From the NCBI GenBank assembly GCA_902490315.1, contig CABUDK010000055.1:1-5647 (forward strand): DNA of 5,647 nt. The letters run 5' to 3'. This DNA comes from an uncultured Porphyromonas sp. GTDB lineage: Bacteria > Bacteroidota > Bacteroidia > Bacteroidales > Porphyromonadaceae. Below are positions 5,500 through 5,647 of this stretch, in pieces (the stretch's first letter is position 1; each line of letters opens with the position of its first letter). The notes below the pieces were generated by a model. It ran no database searches and was not told where the DNA came from. It was given only the letters and a program-made list of their open reading frames with translations. The position numbers were made by a program, and so were the translations under genes.

Positions 5500-5647
5500 A
5501 TGAGTAGCCGCATCAAAAGTCTCTTTAAAGATACCGTCATCTACGGAGCGACGACCATGCTCAGTCGCTTCCTCGGCTGGGCACTCTTTCCCCTCTATGT
5601 GTATCAGCTGCCCTCGCCTGCCGACTATGGTATCGTGACCAATCTGT
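5500..5647 (+). CDS. N-terminus of a polysaccharide/oligosaccharide flippase-like membrane protein (cut by window end)
   Basis: The frame starts at ATG 5500, 30 bases after the rnz stop, and stays open to the window end (49 codons). The residues begin MSSRIKSLFKDTVIYG and continue through a hydrophobic segment at about 11-35 (LSRFLGWALFPLYVYQL) to ADYGIVTNL. This pattern, a short basic start followed by DTVIYG, an SRFLGW-type first membrane helix, FPLY and an (A/E)YGIV motif, is typical of Wzx-like or MATE/MOP-superfamily exporters of lipid-linked saccharides in Bacteroidota. These sit in the inner membrane and move lipid-linked sugar units to the periplasmic side. Only the first helix is visible, so substrate and subfamily cannot be told. 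No TAnnTTTG element lies in the gap, so it probably shares the hbd-rnz transcript. Confidence 0.75.
   Translation, partial: MSSRIKSLFKDTVIYGATTMLSRFLGWALFPLYVYQLPSPADYGIVTNL

Overview
The window looks like ordinary chromosomal DNA from a member of the Bacteroidota, most likely a Porphyromonas-type organism of moderate GC content. The main reasons are three TAnnTTTG (-7) promoter elements, the near absence of strong Shine-Dalgarno sites, a tRNA-Pro gene without an encoded CCA, and proteins (GHL10 lipoprotein with a C-terminal Fn3-like domain, HemW, 3-hydroxybutyryl-CoA dehydrogenase, short RNase Z) whose sequences read as typical of that phylum. The genus is an inference from recall, not a measured match.

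Layout. (1) Positions 1-251 hold the 3' end of a plus-strand gene ending in TPR-like helices. It is followed by a strong hairpin (294-329) that separates it from convergent minus-strand genes. (2) Positions 3070-370, read leftwards, are a two-gene operon: a GHL10/DUF187-type lipoprotein, probably an envelope glycoside hydrolase, and then hemW, a radical SAM heme chaperone. The two genes are one base apart. (3) Positions 3071-3611 are a divergent control region. It contains the leftward operon promoter, a promoter and gene for tRNA-Pro(UGG), an almost perfect palindromic terminator, a 10-bp palindrome, a run of degenerate 7-bp tandem repeats, and a promoter element for the rightward genes. (4) Positions 3612-5647 read rightwards: a 3-hydroxybutyryl-CoA dehydrogenase (hbd), ribonuclease Z (rnz), and the start of a polysaccharide flippase-like membrane protein cut by the window end. 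Short gaps of about 30 bases suggest they are co-transcribed.

The genes do not form one obvious pathway. The dehydrogenase belongs to butyrate/acyl-CoA metabolism. RNase Z matures tRNA 3' ends, and the nearby tRNA lacks CCA, so it would be a normal substrate. HemW handles heme, and the lipoprotein and the flippase act at the cell envelope.

I found no mobile element, CRISPR array, defence system or evident new multi-gene system. The points most worth a second look are the heptad repeat array placed where a -33 promoter element should lie, the altered cofactor-pocket residues of the dehydrogenase, and the stacked palindromes after the tRNA.
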